Shown piece after piece: positions 15,015 through 22,808 of a stretch of DNA of 38,692 bases (positions are counted from its first letter, which is position 1; every line of letters starts with the position of its first letter). A model generated the notes under the pieces. The model made no database searches and was not told where the DNA came from. It saw nothing but the letters and a program-made list of their open reading frames with translations. Made by a program: the position numbers and the translations under genes. Origin of the DNA: Candidatus Roizmanbacteria bacterium UBA6242 (GTDB lineage Bacteria > Patescibacteriota > Microgenomatia > UBA1406 > GWC2-37-13); contig DJWA01000019.1 in assembly GCA_002440905.1 (NCBI GenBank), positions 10,445 through 49,136 on the forward strand, given 5' to 3'.

Positions 15015-15467
15015 ATGAAACTTATTCTATCCTTGCTTCTCCCCCAATTGGCAGGGTTTGTTGGATCTTTTTTTACGATTTCCTCTATTCCCGTCTGGTA
15101 TGCTGGACTCAACAAACCGGACTTCTCGCCTCCAAACTGGGTATTTGCTCCGGTATGGTTGACTCTTTATACACTCATGGGAATTGCCCTTTATCTTAAT
15201 TGGATAAAAAATGGCAAACAGGCAAAATACAACGTTCGCCTGTTTTTCGTACATTTGTTTTTCAACGCCATCTGGTCCCCGATATTTTTCGGCGCCAAGA
15301 ATCTCGGATTGGCTCTTATTGTGATTACCGTGATCTGGTTTCTTATCGTGGAGATGATCAGAAGATTCTGGAGTGTCAACAGAGTGTCATCGTTGCTTCT
15401 TATTCCATATCTGCTCTGGGTAAGCTTTGCTACTTTACTCAACTTCACTCTTTGGAGGATCAATTAA
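15015..15467 (+). CDS. tspO: TspO/MBR family membrane protein
   Basis: The 150-residue product fits TspO in length, five predicted membrane helices and signature. WYAGLNKPDFSPPNWVFAPVWLTLYTLMGIALYL (about residues 28-61) is the family's most conserved stretch. LFFVHLFFNAIWSPIFFGAKNLGLAL and LLIPYLLWVSFATLLNFTLWRIN follow as helices 3 and 5, with the expected Trp/Asn residues. TspO binds porphyrins and related ligands in the membrane. What it does in an organism without an obvious haem pathway is unknown. It overlaps nothing but follows the SIMPL gene by 1 nt, with no SD in between. Confidence 0.92.
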   Translation: MKLILSLLLPQLAGFVGSFFTISSIPVWYAGLNKPDFSPPNWVFAPVWLTLYTLMGIALYLNWIKNGKQAKYNVRLFFVHLFFNAIWSPIFFGAKNLGLALIVITVIWFLIVEMIRRFWSVNRVSSLLLIPYLLWVSFATLLNFTLWRIN

Positions 15468-15471
15468 AAGA

Positions 15472-16389
15472 TTACCCCTTGTTACCATCAGCTTTTCCGG
15501 CGTAAATCACATATTTGTGAGATAAACGCTCACGTTCAACTGCATTTGCGATCGATGTTTCAACTCCTTTAATCATCTTAAAAACTACCGGCCAGCTATT
15601 ATCTTTCCATTTTTTTCCGACATAATACGAGACAATAACTCTTGAACCGTGATCGTCCTTAACGAACATGCTGACCGCCTGGATATTTATGTGACCGAAG
15701 AGTCTTTTATTGTCCCCTATTTCAATTGAAGGATCCTCCACTCTAAAGTAAGATTCCTCACTGGCAAATCTTAAGGGAATAATTGTTTTTCCAACATCAC
15801 GGCCGTGCGAAATCAGAGAATCAAGAGTGTCGATCTGTCTTGCCCCATCGGGTTTAAAATGAAAAAATCTCCCCAACTTCCCCCACATTTTTCTATTTCT
15901 CTCGATCTCTACTTTTTCATCAACGCTTACGCGTTCACGGAGTCTGTAGACGGCTTTTTTTATCGGCAGCCTTTCCCCGTAAGGGATATCCGCCTTATAC
16001 TCACCCGACCTAATGATGCTTGGGAGAATACAAGTGGCATTGATCAAATTCTCATCGTCTCCTATATATCGAATTTTCTTAGTCCCGTTAATGACGTCGT
16101 CGTCGGTAATAAGTCCGCCTTGACGGGCTTCAGCGAGTGCCGGGTATCTTTTGTAGATATCATCAATTGTAACGTTAGGTCTCTTGCTGTCAATCATGCC
16201 GCCATACTCAGCAACGGCAATTATCTGTTTACCCAAAACGCGCCTTCCCAATCTCTTTATCTGCCTTATCATTTCCGTCATATATTCAGGCGCCGATGAA
16301 TTTTGGATCTTTTCGACAAATTTACCCTCGCCGATCCTCCATACGTCACGGAGATCAACACCTTGGATTCTTACTCTATTCTCAGTCAT
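15472..16389 (-). CDS. Conserved-type protein of unknown function
   Basis: The product is 305 residues if it starts at the ATG at 16389 (MTENRVRIQGVDL). A further in-frame ATG at 16425 exists, but the promoter TTGAAT-17-TATAAT ends 7 nt before 16389 and would fall inside the longer form. I recognise no domain. The protein is soluble and charged, with an Arg/Lys-rich middle (RNRKMWGKLGRFFHFKPDGARQID) and a beta-rich C-terminal part (GHINIQAVSMFVKDDHGSRVIVSYYVG). Its 3' end is 4 nt from the convergent tspO stop. The start choice is well supported; the function is open. Confidence 0.62.
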   Translation of the reverse strand: MTENRVRIQGVDLRDVWRIGEGKFVEKIQNSSAPEYMTEMIRQIKRLGRRVLGKQIIAVAEYGGMIDSKRPNVTIDDIYKRYPALAEARQGGLITDDDVINGTKKIRYIGDDENLINATCILPSIIRSGEYKADIPYGERLPIKKAVYRLRERVSVDEKVEIERNRKMWGKLGRFFHFKPDGARQIDTLDSLISHGRDVGKTIIPLRFASEESYFRVEDPSIEIGDNKRLFGHINIQAVSMFVKDDHGSRVIVSYYVGKKWKDNSWPVVFKMIKGVETSIANAVERERLSHKYVIYAGKADGNKG

Positions 16390-16396
16390 GGGTGTT

Positions 16397-16425
16397 ATTA
16401 TACTAAATAAACCTATAGTATTCAA
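16397..16425 (-). promoter_or_regulatory. Promoter TTGAAT-17-TATAAT (minus)
   Basis: Minus-strand TTGAAT (16420-16425) and TATAAT (16397-16402) are 17 nt apart, and the -10 ends 7 nt before the ATG at 16389. It decides the start of the 305-residue protein. Confidence 0.7.
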
Positions 16426-16466
16426 ATTCTATGTGGATTCAATTGATTCAATAAATAATCGATAGA

Positions 16467-16475
16467 TGTTATAAT
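16467..16475 (+). promoter_or_regulatory. Extended -10 (TGTTATAAT) for the mini-protein
   Basis: TATAAT at 16470-16475, with TG one base upstream, lies 9 nt before the ATG at 16485. No -35 is needed for an extended -10 promoter. Confidence 0.6.
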
Positions 16476-16484
16476 ATTAAGAAT

Positions 16485-16763
16485 ATGGATGACTCAGTAA
16501 AAGTAATCTTAAAAAAACTGGATGATATCGACTCCCGCCTTAAAAATCTTGAAGGGCCTACCCCATCAACCAATATTGAACCGACAAAGAAGATTGAGCG
16601 TGACCCTCTTTTCCACAAAGCAATTGAGGAAATGGACAAGATAGACGAAATATCCTCAAAACAGCTCTCAGAAGCCCTTAAAATAGATATAAAACGCGCC
16701 GAAGCTATCATGGACCAGCTTGAAGCCGCCGGCCTTGGAACCTGCTACATGAAAGATGCTTAA
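16485..16763 (+). CDS. Small coiled-coil plus FtsK-gamma-like winged-helix protein
   Basis: The 92-residue product begins with a short amphipathic coiled coil (VKVILKKLDDIDSRLKNLE, residues 5-23) and a Pro/Thr linker. DPLFHKAIEEMDKIDEISSKQLSEALKIDIKRAEAIMDQLEAAGL (about 40-84) closely resembles the gamma domain of FtsK, which is a winged helix: DPLY..A......S...LQ..L.IGY.RA.R..D.ME..GI. In FtsK this domain reads KOPS DNA sites. Here it stands alone, with a probable dimerisation helix instead of the translocase motor. DNA binding is inferred. The stop is 1 nt from the end of the possible frameshifted lipoprotein tail on the other strand. Confidence 0.65.
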   Translation: MDDSVKVILKKLDDIDSRLKNLEGPTPSTNIEPTKKIERDPLFHKAIEEMDKIDEISSKQLSEALKIDIKRAEAIMDQLEAAGLGTCYMKDA

Positions 16764-16862
16764 ATCACTTCTTTGAATTAGGCGTGTCATCAACAGGCGC
16801 ATATAGAGTTTCTTTTTGCGATGAACTGTCTCCTGTTTTGGGAACGTAAACTAACTCTTTAC

Positions 16863-17207
16863 TTATTCTTTATGTTTGCGAAATAGTGGCTGATTTAACC
16901 GCAAGGACATCTGATCAACTAAAAGCTTATAGGCCCTTGTGTCGCAGTCGCCGGGCTTTTCCAGATGACGAGAAATTTCAATAAATGGAGTTCCTTCGTG
17001 TTCATATTCACCTTTCAAGGTGACTATCTGCTCGCTCAATTCGCAACTACCTGAGGTACCATCCCTGTAGATCTCAGTAACATCACCCGAATAGTTAATT
17101 CTCCCCTCTTTAATTATGCTTCCCTCAACCGGCCCTGAGCAGGCAACCAATAGCATGGCAACGGTGAAAAGGTGTAAGATTATCGCCCTATTATTTGATC
17201 TTCCCAT
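16863..17207 (-). CDS. Small lipoprotein, possibly frameshifted
   Basis: The 114-residue product starts with a basic N-terminus, a hydrophobic stretch and the lipobox LVAC at about residues 20-23, so it should be lipid-anchored outside the membrane. The mature part is unrecognised and contains three further Cys/Asp-Gly-rich loops. The gene overlaps the upstream nucleotidyltransferase-like gene by 17 nt and is last in the WecG operon. After its TAA, the -1 frame runs on without a stop to TGA at 16765-16767 and reads like coding sequence (KELVYVPKTGDSSSQKETL and more). It contains no start codon, so a frameshift (programmed, mutational or sequencing) may have cut the gene short. Confidence 0.6.
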   Translation of the reverse strand: MGRSNNRAIILHLFTVAMLLVACSGPVEGSIIKEGRINYSGDVTEIYRDGTSGSCELSEQIVTLKGEYEHEGTPFIEISRHLEKPGDCDTRAYKLLVDQMSLRLNQPLFRKHKE

Positions 17208-18060
17208 TTATTTTCTTTTCGAAGTCATCAGGATGGAACCAAAGCTGAGTATCCGTGATTAATTCGTTTGTCTTATGGCTATTTATTAATATTGTTTCCA
17301 CGTATTTTAGCACAACTTCAATCAGGTCACCTACAATTGTCGATTTGATTAATGTCCTTGTTACAGCGTGCGAAATGTCGGATTTTGAATTTGGAAAAAG
17401 TTTGAATACCCAACTATTTGCCTTTATGAATCGTTCATATGCCTGGTTTTTATTTACTAAGGGCTTCATTTGCATAACTTCATGCCCAACAAAATTAGTT
17501 CTTTTGTGCTTTGGAACAACCAAATTCGACTCATCAAAAAATAAATTAAGGCACACTTTATTTTTTACTTCACGTTCGCCGTATTTTCTTCTAAGTCCGA
17601 ATACCTGGGTTAAAAGAAGACACAAAAACCTTGACGTAAATAAGCGCTTTTTTGACGTTATAATAAAAAGATCGATATCGTCGCTGGCTTTTGCGTTGAG
17701 CATCGAGATAGATCCCGAAAGGCCAATTAGTCTAACTTGGGGTAATAGGGAGACAAGCTTTAAATACGCTCTAAACCTCCAACCGTTAAGTTTTTTTTCT
17801 GAGATTTGCCTACGTTCGTTTAAGCTCTTCGCATACTCCCTGGCAGTATACTCCCCCATAGTATATCTTTGACCTCTCAACTCTACCAAACTTGTCTCAT
17901 ATATAGTTTTTATCTTTTTCTGATGCTCCATTTCTAAAATCGCCTTTTTAAGGGCCTTTCTTGAGGTTTTTTTGGGAAAGAAGCTATATATCTCGTCAAA
18001 ATTCGGTGGATATTTGAAGATGGAAAAGTATTTTATAACCTGTGTTATGCTCTTTTCCAT
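17191..18060 (-). CDS. Nucleotidyltransferase-fold protein
   Basis: The 289-residue product carries a Pol-beta-type nucleotidyltransferase signature in its middle: LIGLSGSISMLNAKASDDIDLFIIT (about residues 103-127) has the GS and the metal-binding DxD (DID). The N-terminal 75 residues look like a winged helix (DEIYSFFPKKTSRKALKKAILEME), and the C-terminal third is helical. The third carboxylate may lie in KVCLNLFFDES. It overlaps the WecG gene by 16 nt and the lipoprotein gene by 17 nt, so all three are probably made from one transcript. A role in attaching a nucleotide-linked group to a surface polymer is possible but unproven. Confidence 0.68.
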   Translation of the reverse strand: MEKSITQVIKYFSIFKYPPNFDEIYSFFPKKTSRKALKKAILEMEHQKKIKTIYETSLVELRGQRYTMGEYTAREYAKSLNERRQISEKKLNGWRFRAYLKLVSLLPQVRLIGLSGSISMLNAKASDDIDLFIITSKKRLFTSRFLCLLLTQVFGLRRKYGEREVKNKVCLNLFFDESNLVVPKHKRTNFVGHEVMQMKPLVNKNQAYERFIKANSWVFKLFPNSKSDISHAVTRTLIKSTIVGDLIEVVLKYVETILINSHKTNELITDTQLWFHPDDFEKKINGKIK

Positions 18061-18791
18061 TTTTGCAGGACCACCAACTGGATAAACTTAAACAAGCGCA
18101 ACTGCCTTCGCCACCTCCAAGGTTGAGTGAATAAACGATAAAGCCACTCTAGTCCTATTCCTCTTAATAACTCTGGAGCCCTGCTGACCTGGCCACCAAG
18201 ATAGTTAAACGCACCCCCAACGCCGATTCCTATTATTCCATTAAACTGCTTTCTGTGACGCTCCAACCATATTTCCTGATCGGGTGATCCAAACGAGATG
18301 ATTATGATTTGGGGCCTGAAACCAGCCACTATTGAAAAAATCCGGCTTTCTTCAGTCTTTTTCGGATTTTTAATATCTTCTATACCCATGAGGCCAATAA
18401 ATTTAGCCTCGGGATATTTGTCATTATAGCAGTCGGCTAATTCCTTTGCTAATTTTTGCTTTCCGCCAATTAGCATGACTCTCAAGCGCATAACAGAAGC
18501 CATCTTGATGACCTCCTCCATGAGGTCTACCCCGGTGAGCCTAGGTCCAGCCTTGAGGTCAAGCATTTGGGCCGCCAGGACAACCCCTATACCATCTATT
18601 ATCCGCATTTGGGCCGTTCCAACAACCTTTTTAAATTCAGGATTTTCCGAAGCGCTCACCATAATTTCAGGGTTAAGGGAGACAATGTGGTAAAAACCCT
18701 TCGGAGTGGCTATGTACTTTTTAATATTCTCTAGGATAGTGTTCTTATCGTCCTGATTAATCGGTATACCAAGCAGTGAATTTTTGTCCAT
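18045..18791 (-). CDS. WecG/TagA/CpsF-family glycosyltransferase
   Basis: The 248-residue product matches the GT26 family throughout. LLGIPINQDD opens it, HIVSLNPEIMVSASENPEFKKVV is the family's N-terminal block, RIIDGIGVVLAAQML and RLTGVDLMEEVIKMA follow, with MLIGGKQKLAKELADCY then QIIIISFGSPDQEIWLERHR and GIIGIGVGGAFNYLGGQVSRAPE. The catalytic Asp-like residue of TagA-type enzymes would be in RIIDGIG. Such enzymes transfer ManNAc-type sugars to lipid-linked intermediates at the inner membrane face. A TATATT box lies upstream in the AT-rich gap, but no clear promoter is fixed. It heads the operon with the nucleotidyltransferase and lipoprotein genes. Confidence 0.9.
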   Translation of the reverse strand: MDKNSLLGIPINQDDKNTILENIKKYIATPKGFYHIVSLNPEIMVSASENPEFKKVVGTAQMRIIDGIGVVLAAQMLDLKAGPRLTGVDLMEEVIKMASVMRLRVMLIGGKQKLAKELADCYNDKYPEAKFIGLMGIEDIKNPKKTEESRIFSIVAGFRPQIIIISFGSPDQEIWLERHRKQFNGIIGIGVGGAFNYLGGQVSRAPELLRGIGLEWLYRLFTQPWRWRRQLRLFKFIQLVVLQKWKRA

Positions 18792-19016
18792 TTTTAGTGT
18801 TTTTTTATAGGTAATATAATGTTTATTATTATTTTTATTATCAGGTAGTTTTGTTCAAAAAATTTATTAGTAATTTATATTTATATAGCAATATATACTT
18901 ATATTTATACTTTTTTGAGTGTATGTTACTTTTAATAATACTATATAACTATTTTCTTTCAAGATCGTGCCGCCTTAAAGGTATTGTCTGTAATTACCTA
19001 CTACCTATCATTCTTA
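18792..19016. other. AT-rich intergenic region without genes
   Basis: This 225-nt gap between mreB (3' end) and the WecG gene (5' end) is extremely AT-rich, with many TATA and TTTATA runs. It probably holds the WecG promoter (TATATT or TATAAA in the last 30 nt) and a small inverted repeat TTTTG-TT-CAAAA near 18850. A weak hairpin (AGGTA/TACCT) lies just after the mreB stop. I see no ORF, tRNA or clear terminator. Confidence 0.5.
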
Positions 19017-20021
19017 CTATCGGATAGCTTCCTTAAAACTGTCCAGATTCTCAATTGCCATACCGACTCCCCGTATGACGCAAAACAATGGCTCATCTAC
19101 GACAAACGACGAGACTCCAGTGTAATAAGTGACGTAGCGATCAAGGTTTGTCAAAAGCGATGTGCCTCCAGATAGTACTATACCTTTGTCGACTATATCT
19201 GAGGCCAACTCTGGAGGAGTTTGGGACAGAACCTCTTTAATTCCCTCGAGAATCTGCTTTAAGGGCTTTGATAAAGCCACTGAAACCGATTTTTCGTCAA
19301 CTTCATATATTTTGGGAAGCCCCGACTGAAAGTCCCGACCCTTTACCTCCATTTTCCTGATTTCTTTTCCCTCCTCGATTAACGCATTGCCTATTTTCAT
19401 CTTCACGTCCTCGGCAGTCCTTTCGCCGATTATAAGATTGTGTTTCCTTTTGAATTCATTGGTAATCGCTTCATCAAGCTTAGTTCCGGCCACCCTAACC
19501 GTTTTATATACGACAAGCTGCCCTAATGAAATGACCGCCACTTCGGTTGTCCCTCCGCCTATATTGACAATCATGTGGCCTGAAGCTTGGGAGATCGGTA
19601 TCTTGGCACCGATTGCGGCAGCTAAAGGCTCTTCTATTAGATAAACGTCTCCTGCCCCTGCCTGCCTGCAGGCGGCAACGACCGCTCTTTTCTCAACCTG
19701 CGAAGACCCGCCCGGAATCGAGATCATGATCTCCGGCCAAAAAGCCCTGCCTTTAAGGGCCTTCTTTAAAAAGTAAGTAATCATTTCTGCGGTCGTCTTG
19801 TAGTCGGCAATCACTCCCTCCTTCATCGGGCGTGATGCCACAATGGAGCCTGGAGTTCTACCAAGCATCTCATTAGCGTCGTCACCGACTGCTAATACCT
19901 GATGGCTTTCCAAAGAATATGCCACAACCGTGGGTTCGTTAAGAACGATTCCCTGTCCAGCAACGTAGACTAAAGTATTGGCTGTGCCTAGGTCGATACC
20001 TATTTTCTTGCGGAAGAACAT
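19017..20021 (-). CDS. mreB: Rod-shape-determining protein MreB
   Basis: The product is 334 residues from the ATG at 20021 (MFFRKKIGIDLGTANTLVYVAGQGIVLNEPTVVA), the usual MreB start; a GTG two codons earlier is possible. Actin-fold motifs are in place: phosphate-1 GIDLGTANT, connect-1 VYLIEEPLAAAIGA, phosphate-2 MIVNIGGGTTEVAVISLG, and the adenosine motif GIVLSGGTSLL. Length fits the family (about 335-345). It forms membrane-associated filaments that direct lateral cell-wall synthesis. MreC, MreD and RodZ are not in the window. Its promoter is divergent from that of the PEGA gene, with only 32 nt between the starts. Confidence 0.96.
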   Translation of the reverse strand: MFFRKKIGIDLGTANTLVYVAGQGIVLNEPTVVAYSLESHQVLAVGDDANEMLGRTPGSIVASRPMKEGVIADYKTTAEMITYFLKKALKGRAFWPEIMISIPGGSSQVEKRAVVAACRQAGAGDVYLIEEPLAAAIGAKIPISQASGHMIVNIGGGTTEVAVISLGQLVVYKTVRVAGTKLDEAITNEFKRKHNLIIGERTAEDVKMKIGNALIEEGKEIRKMEVKGRDFQSGLPKIYEVDEKSVSVALSKPLKQILEGIKEVLSQTPPELASDIVDKGIVLSGGTSLLTNLDRYVTYYTGVSSFVVDEPLFCVIRGVGMAIENLDSFKEAIR

Positions 20022-20033
20022 ATCCACTTATTG

Positions 20034-20039
20034 TATAAT
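20034..20039 (+). promoter_or_regulatory. Divergent -10 region between mreB and the PEGA gene
   Basis: TATAAT on the plus strand is 14 nt before the PEGA ATG. The same AT block reads TATTATACAA on the minus strand, placing a TATACA box 4 nt before the GTG and 10 nt before the ATG of mreB. Confidence 0.45.
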
Positions 20040-20053
20040 ATCTTGATCATAAT

Positions 20054-21256
20054 ATGAAGTTACTATATCGTTTGATATTAATCTCAACTTTTCTGGTGGT
20101 TTTTGCCGGAATTGTTGCCTATGCGAGAGGATACCGTTTTAATTTCGACGAAAGATCGCTCACCCCCACGGGAATCCTTTCGGCAAGTTCTTTCCCTAAA
20201 GCCGCAAAGATATATGTCGATGACGTTTTGCGGGGCGTCACCGATACTAATTTGACTCTACCTCCGGGCAACTATAAAGTAGATATTAAAAAAGAAGGGT
20301 ATACCAGCTACAGCAAAAGCGTATCTCTTAAGGGAGAATTGGTTGTTACGATAGACGCGCTACTTTTTCCCATAAATTCCACTCTCTCCCCATTAACCAA
20401 TCTGGGGCTGGTTAAAGCCATACCGGTTGGAGATTCGGAAAAGGTCTTTATTTTCGTCGATAAGGAAATAGACGAGGAAGGCTTCGAAAAAAGTGGCGTA
20501 TATCTTTTTGAAGGTGGTCGAAAGCCCCTACCCTTCTTTCCACCCCTCAAAACTCTAGTCCTCAAAAGCAATCTTCCGGAAGGCGTTGACCTCAGCCTCT
20601 CTTCCGTCATCATTTCTCCTGACACCAAAGAAGCAATCTTCGAATTTCCGCTACTTGAATCCACCCAAGCCTATTTACTGTCGCTTGATGGAGAAAATGT
20701 CACCCCGTTTGACGTCACCCAGTCGAAAGATACGCTAATTGCGGCCTGGAACAAGCAAAAGCTCGACAATAACCTTAAAGTCTTGGAAACTTATCCCGAA
20801 GACTTCTATAAGATCGCAAGCGACAGCGTTGAGATAATCTCGTTTTCTCCAAGCGAAAGCAAACTTCTCTACAAAGCCAACAAGAATCTTATCCTTCCCC
20901 CAATAATCACTCCGGCCTTGATTGCCACCAACCAAGCTCCAGAACAAAGAAGTCTCGATGAAGGGAAGATATATGTATATGACAGGAAAGAAGATAAAAA
21001 CTATTTAATATCCGATGAAGAAGAATTGGCTGATCACCGGATCCAGTGGTATTTCGATTCGCGCCACCTTCTTATTAACCAGGGCAAAAAGATCGTCGTT
21101 GTAGACTACGACAATACCAATATGCAGACTATATACTCTGGCCCCTACGATGATAGTTTCTTCACAACCACAGAAGACGGAAAGATAATCACCCTCTCAA
21201 ATCTCAATCCTGAGGTAAATAAATGGCCGGATCTTTACCTTGTAGGCACGAGATAA
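20054..21256 (+). CDS. Membrane-anchored PEGA-domain protein
   Basis: The 400-residue product has an N-terminal membrane segment (about residues 4-24) followed by a PEGA domain at about 45-105: AKIYVDDVLRGVTDTNLTLPPGNYKVDIKKEGYTSY has the small-beta-repeat pattern with the PPGNY-type motif. The remaining 290 residues resemble a beta-propeller/TolB-like ectodomain, with repeats such as IISPDTKEAIFEFP, ISFSPSESKLLYKANK and IQWYFDSRHLLINQGKKIVVVDYDN. It should sit outside the membrane; the partner is unknown. It is divergent from mreB and abuts the convergent sortase gene (TAA next to TTA, no gap). Confidence 0.8.
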   Translation: MKLLYRLILISTFLVVFAGIVAYARGYRFNFDERSLTPTGILSASSFPKAAKIYVDDVLRGVTDTNLTLPPGNYKVDIKKEGYTSYSKSVSLKGELVVTIDALLFPINSTLSPLTNLGLVKAIPVGDSEKVFIFVDKEIDEEGFEKSGVYLFEGGRKPLPFFPPLKTLVLKSNLPEGVDLSLSSVIISPDTKEAIFEFPLLESTQAYLLSLDGENVTPFDVTQSKDTLIAAWNKQKLDNNLKVLETYPEDFYKIASDSVEIISFSPSESKLLYKANKNLILPPIITPALIATNQAPEQRSLDEGKIYVYDRKEDKNYLISDEEELADHRIQWYFDSRHLLINQGKKIVVVDYDNTNMQTIYSGPYDDSFFTTTEDGKIITLSNLNPEVNKWPDLYLVGTR

Positions 21257-22018
21257 TTATTCTGCTTCCCTAACAGCAAACACAAGAAGTCGCTTAAGAG
21301 TCGTACCCAATGGCCAGCACGTCTGAAGGGTCAGGAATTCCCGATTGGTTTTACGCGTCAAATACTGTACTTGCGAAGGATCAACGACCTCTGTACCAAT
21401 AACTCGGTAGACGTGTCTTTGACCGTTGTAGAAAAGGTCAACTTCGTCGTTTTTCTCCAGCTTGTATAAAAGATAGAATACGGCATTATAGGTTCCAACG
21501 TTCCAGAAATAGTCTGTCGAATGGGCAAACAGGAATACGTGCCCGCCCTCACCGGGAAAGGCCGTCCCAGCAGCGTGAGCGACTCCTTTATTTAGCGCGT
21601 CAAGGTAGACTTTTTCATCTCCGGCTTCGACATTTCCAAGGACACGGGAATTGGCACCTATTTTGGGGATGACAATACTGAAGTTGGGGTCCTGTGGCGT
21701 CAGTATCTCAACCGGCTTGATATTAAAAGCCTTTGCTAGGACTCCCCGATTTTCCGACTGAGGTAGGGGCTCCTCGATTTTCATGGTATCAGCCACAACG
21801 TATTGCTTTTCAAACTTCGTATCTATAAAATAACGGACCTCTTCTCTCAGAGGTTTGTAGAAGGTCCGTCCAATCATGAATAAAGATGATAGTAACAAAA
21901 AGTTCCCGACCGTACGCAAAACCAGTATTCTAAAGTATTCGCTGGTTTTAGCTTTTTCAATATGGCGGTGAATTTGATGACGGATTACATGCCTCTTTTT
22001 GAGTTTTGTGTAGCTCAT
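21257..22018 (-). CDS. Sortase (class D/E-like transpeptidase)
   Basis: The 253-residue product has a basic N-terminus and one membrane segment (about 31-50), so the catalytic domain lies outside. The triad is complete: H166 in LFAHSTD, C234 in TLQTCWP and R243 in LKRLLVFA. FSIVIPKIGANSRV is the usual strand before the substrate groove. TLxTC with a following Trp-Pro is typical of class D/E-like sortases. It links surface proteins or pilins to acceptors. The ATG lies 2 nt after the end of tRNA-Arg, so there is no room for a leader or promoter between them. No LPxTG substrate was noticed in the window. Confidence 0.92.
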   Translation of the reverse strand: MSYTKLKKRHVIRHQIHRHIEKAKTSEYFRILVLRTVGNFLLLSSLFMIGRTFYKPLREEVRYFIDTKFEKQYVVADTMKIEEPLPQSENRGVLAKAFNIKPVEILTPQDPNFSIVIPKIGANSRVLGNVEAGDEKVYLDALNKGVAHAAGTAFPGEGGHVFLFAHSTDYFWNVGTYNAVFYLLYKLEKNDEVDLFYNGQRHVYRVIGTEVVDPSQVQYLTRKTNREFLTLQTCWPLGTTLKRLLVFAVREAE

Positions 22019-22020
22019 TG

Positions 22021-22092
22021 TGTCCTCAGGCGGAATTGAACCACCATCCTAGGTTTAGGAAACCTATGCTCTATCCGTTGAGCTATGAGGAC
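22021..22092 (-). tRNA. tRNA-Arg (CCT)
   Basis: The minus strand folds as a 72-nt cloverleaf: acceptor GTCCTCA/TGAGGAC, D arm GCTC/GAGC, anticodon stem TAGGT/ACCTA around TTCCTAA (anticodon CCT), and T arm GGTGG/CCGCC. The discriminator is A and CCA is not encoded. Its 5' base overlaps the TAG stop of the LAGLIDADG-like gene, and the sortase ATG starts 2 nt after its 3' end. Confidence 0.96.
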
Positions 22093-22715
22093 TAAAATAA
22101 ATGCGCGACTTGATCTTTAAGAGCTAGCATATATTTTAGCATATCTCCGCCTTTTTTTACCCTGACCCTACAGATTCCGTATGGTAATTTTCCGTTTTTC
22201 TTACCTTCCAAAACGTTAATACTGACAAATTTATTAATGGGCACTCCTGTTATATTCGACCAGAATTTTAAGCATTTATTTTTATCCAAGTCCTTGTAAG
22301 TTCTAATACTTACTCTCAATTTATCTTCGGTAATATTAAAGAGTTCCCTAAGGCCTTTAACAAAGAGTTTTATAAGTTTTGGGTCGCTATTGGACAATCC
22401 GAAGTCACCCTTATTACCCTCTCCCCAATATAAAGCCGACAGAAAAATCAGCTTTTCATTTTTTGACAACTTAATTACAGTCTTTTCCGCTTTTTCTTGA
22501 GCGGTTTTCTCTGCAATTTTCATCCTTTTAATGCTTCCTCCCCTTTTTGAGTGCCAAATTTGTCTATGTTCGGGTAAAATCTCAATTCCCTGAATATGCC
22601 GAAAGACCGATCCATAGCCAACTTGGATCTCTTTTTTTATTTCCGGTAGACTATAACCTCGTTGCCTCAGTATTTTTATTCTTTTGATTGTTTCTTTCGG
22701 GATTAACTTAGGCAT
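22092..22715 (-). CDS. HTH plus LAGLIDADG-like protein abutting tRNA-Arg
   Basis: The 207-residue product starts with a helix-turn-helix (residues about 5-45, KETIKRIKILRQRGYSLPEIKKEIQVGYGSVFRHI). It continues with a segment resembling LAGLIDADG/WhiA-type homing-endonuclease folds: FLSALYWGEGNK near 90-101 (the first helix with acidic end), SNSDPKLIKLFVKGLRELF, then ITEDKLRVSIRTYKDLDKNKCLKFWSNITGVP. Only one such repeat is present, so it would need to dimerise to cut DNA; it may instead be a regulator. Its stop overlaps the tRNA-Arg first base, which points to co-transcription. A weak -10 TAATCT lies 6 nt upstream. Confidence 0.65.
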   Translation of the reverse strand: MPKLIPKETIKRIKILRQRGYSLPEIKKEIQVGYGSVFRHIQGIEILPEHRQIWHSKRGGSIKRMKIAEKTAQEKAEKTVIKLSKNEKLIFLSALYWGEGNKGDFGLSNSDPKLIKLFVKGLRELFNITEDKLRVSIRTYKDLDKNKCLKFWSNITGVPINKFVSINVLEGKKNGKLPYGICRVRVKKGGDMLKYMLALKDQVAHLF

Positions 22716-22793
22716 AAGTCCAGATTAATTTATTTGAACTATAAAGTCAACACAGAACGGTGTTGTTTTATCCTATTAAAACTGATGGATAAA

Positions 22794-22802
22794 TGTTATA
22801 AT
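22794..22802 (+). promoter_or_regulatory. Extended -10 (TGTTATAAT) for the tmk gene
   Basis: TATAAT at 22797-22802 with TG one base upstream lies 6 nt before the ATG at 22809. It rules out the longer reading frame that begins at 22734, since the promoter would be inside it. Confidence 0.65.
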
Positions 22803-22808
22803 GAAAAA

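Noticed and set aside
17255..17872. A 205-codon plus-strand frame antisense to the nucleotidyltransferase-like gene
   Set aside because: The minus-strand gene has a nucleotidyltransferase signature and overlaps its operon partners. The antisense frame is Ser/Phe-rich and shows no motif or promoter.
22734..22808. Longer start of the thymidylate kinase gene
   Set aside because: The extended -10 at 22794-22802 would lie inside it, and the family begins at MFIVIEGIDG.
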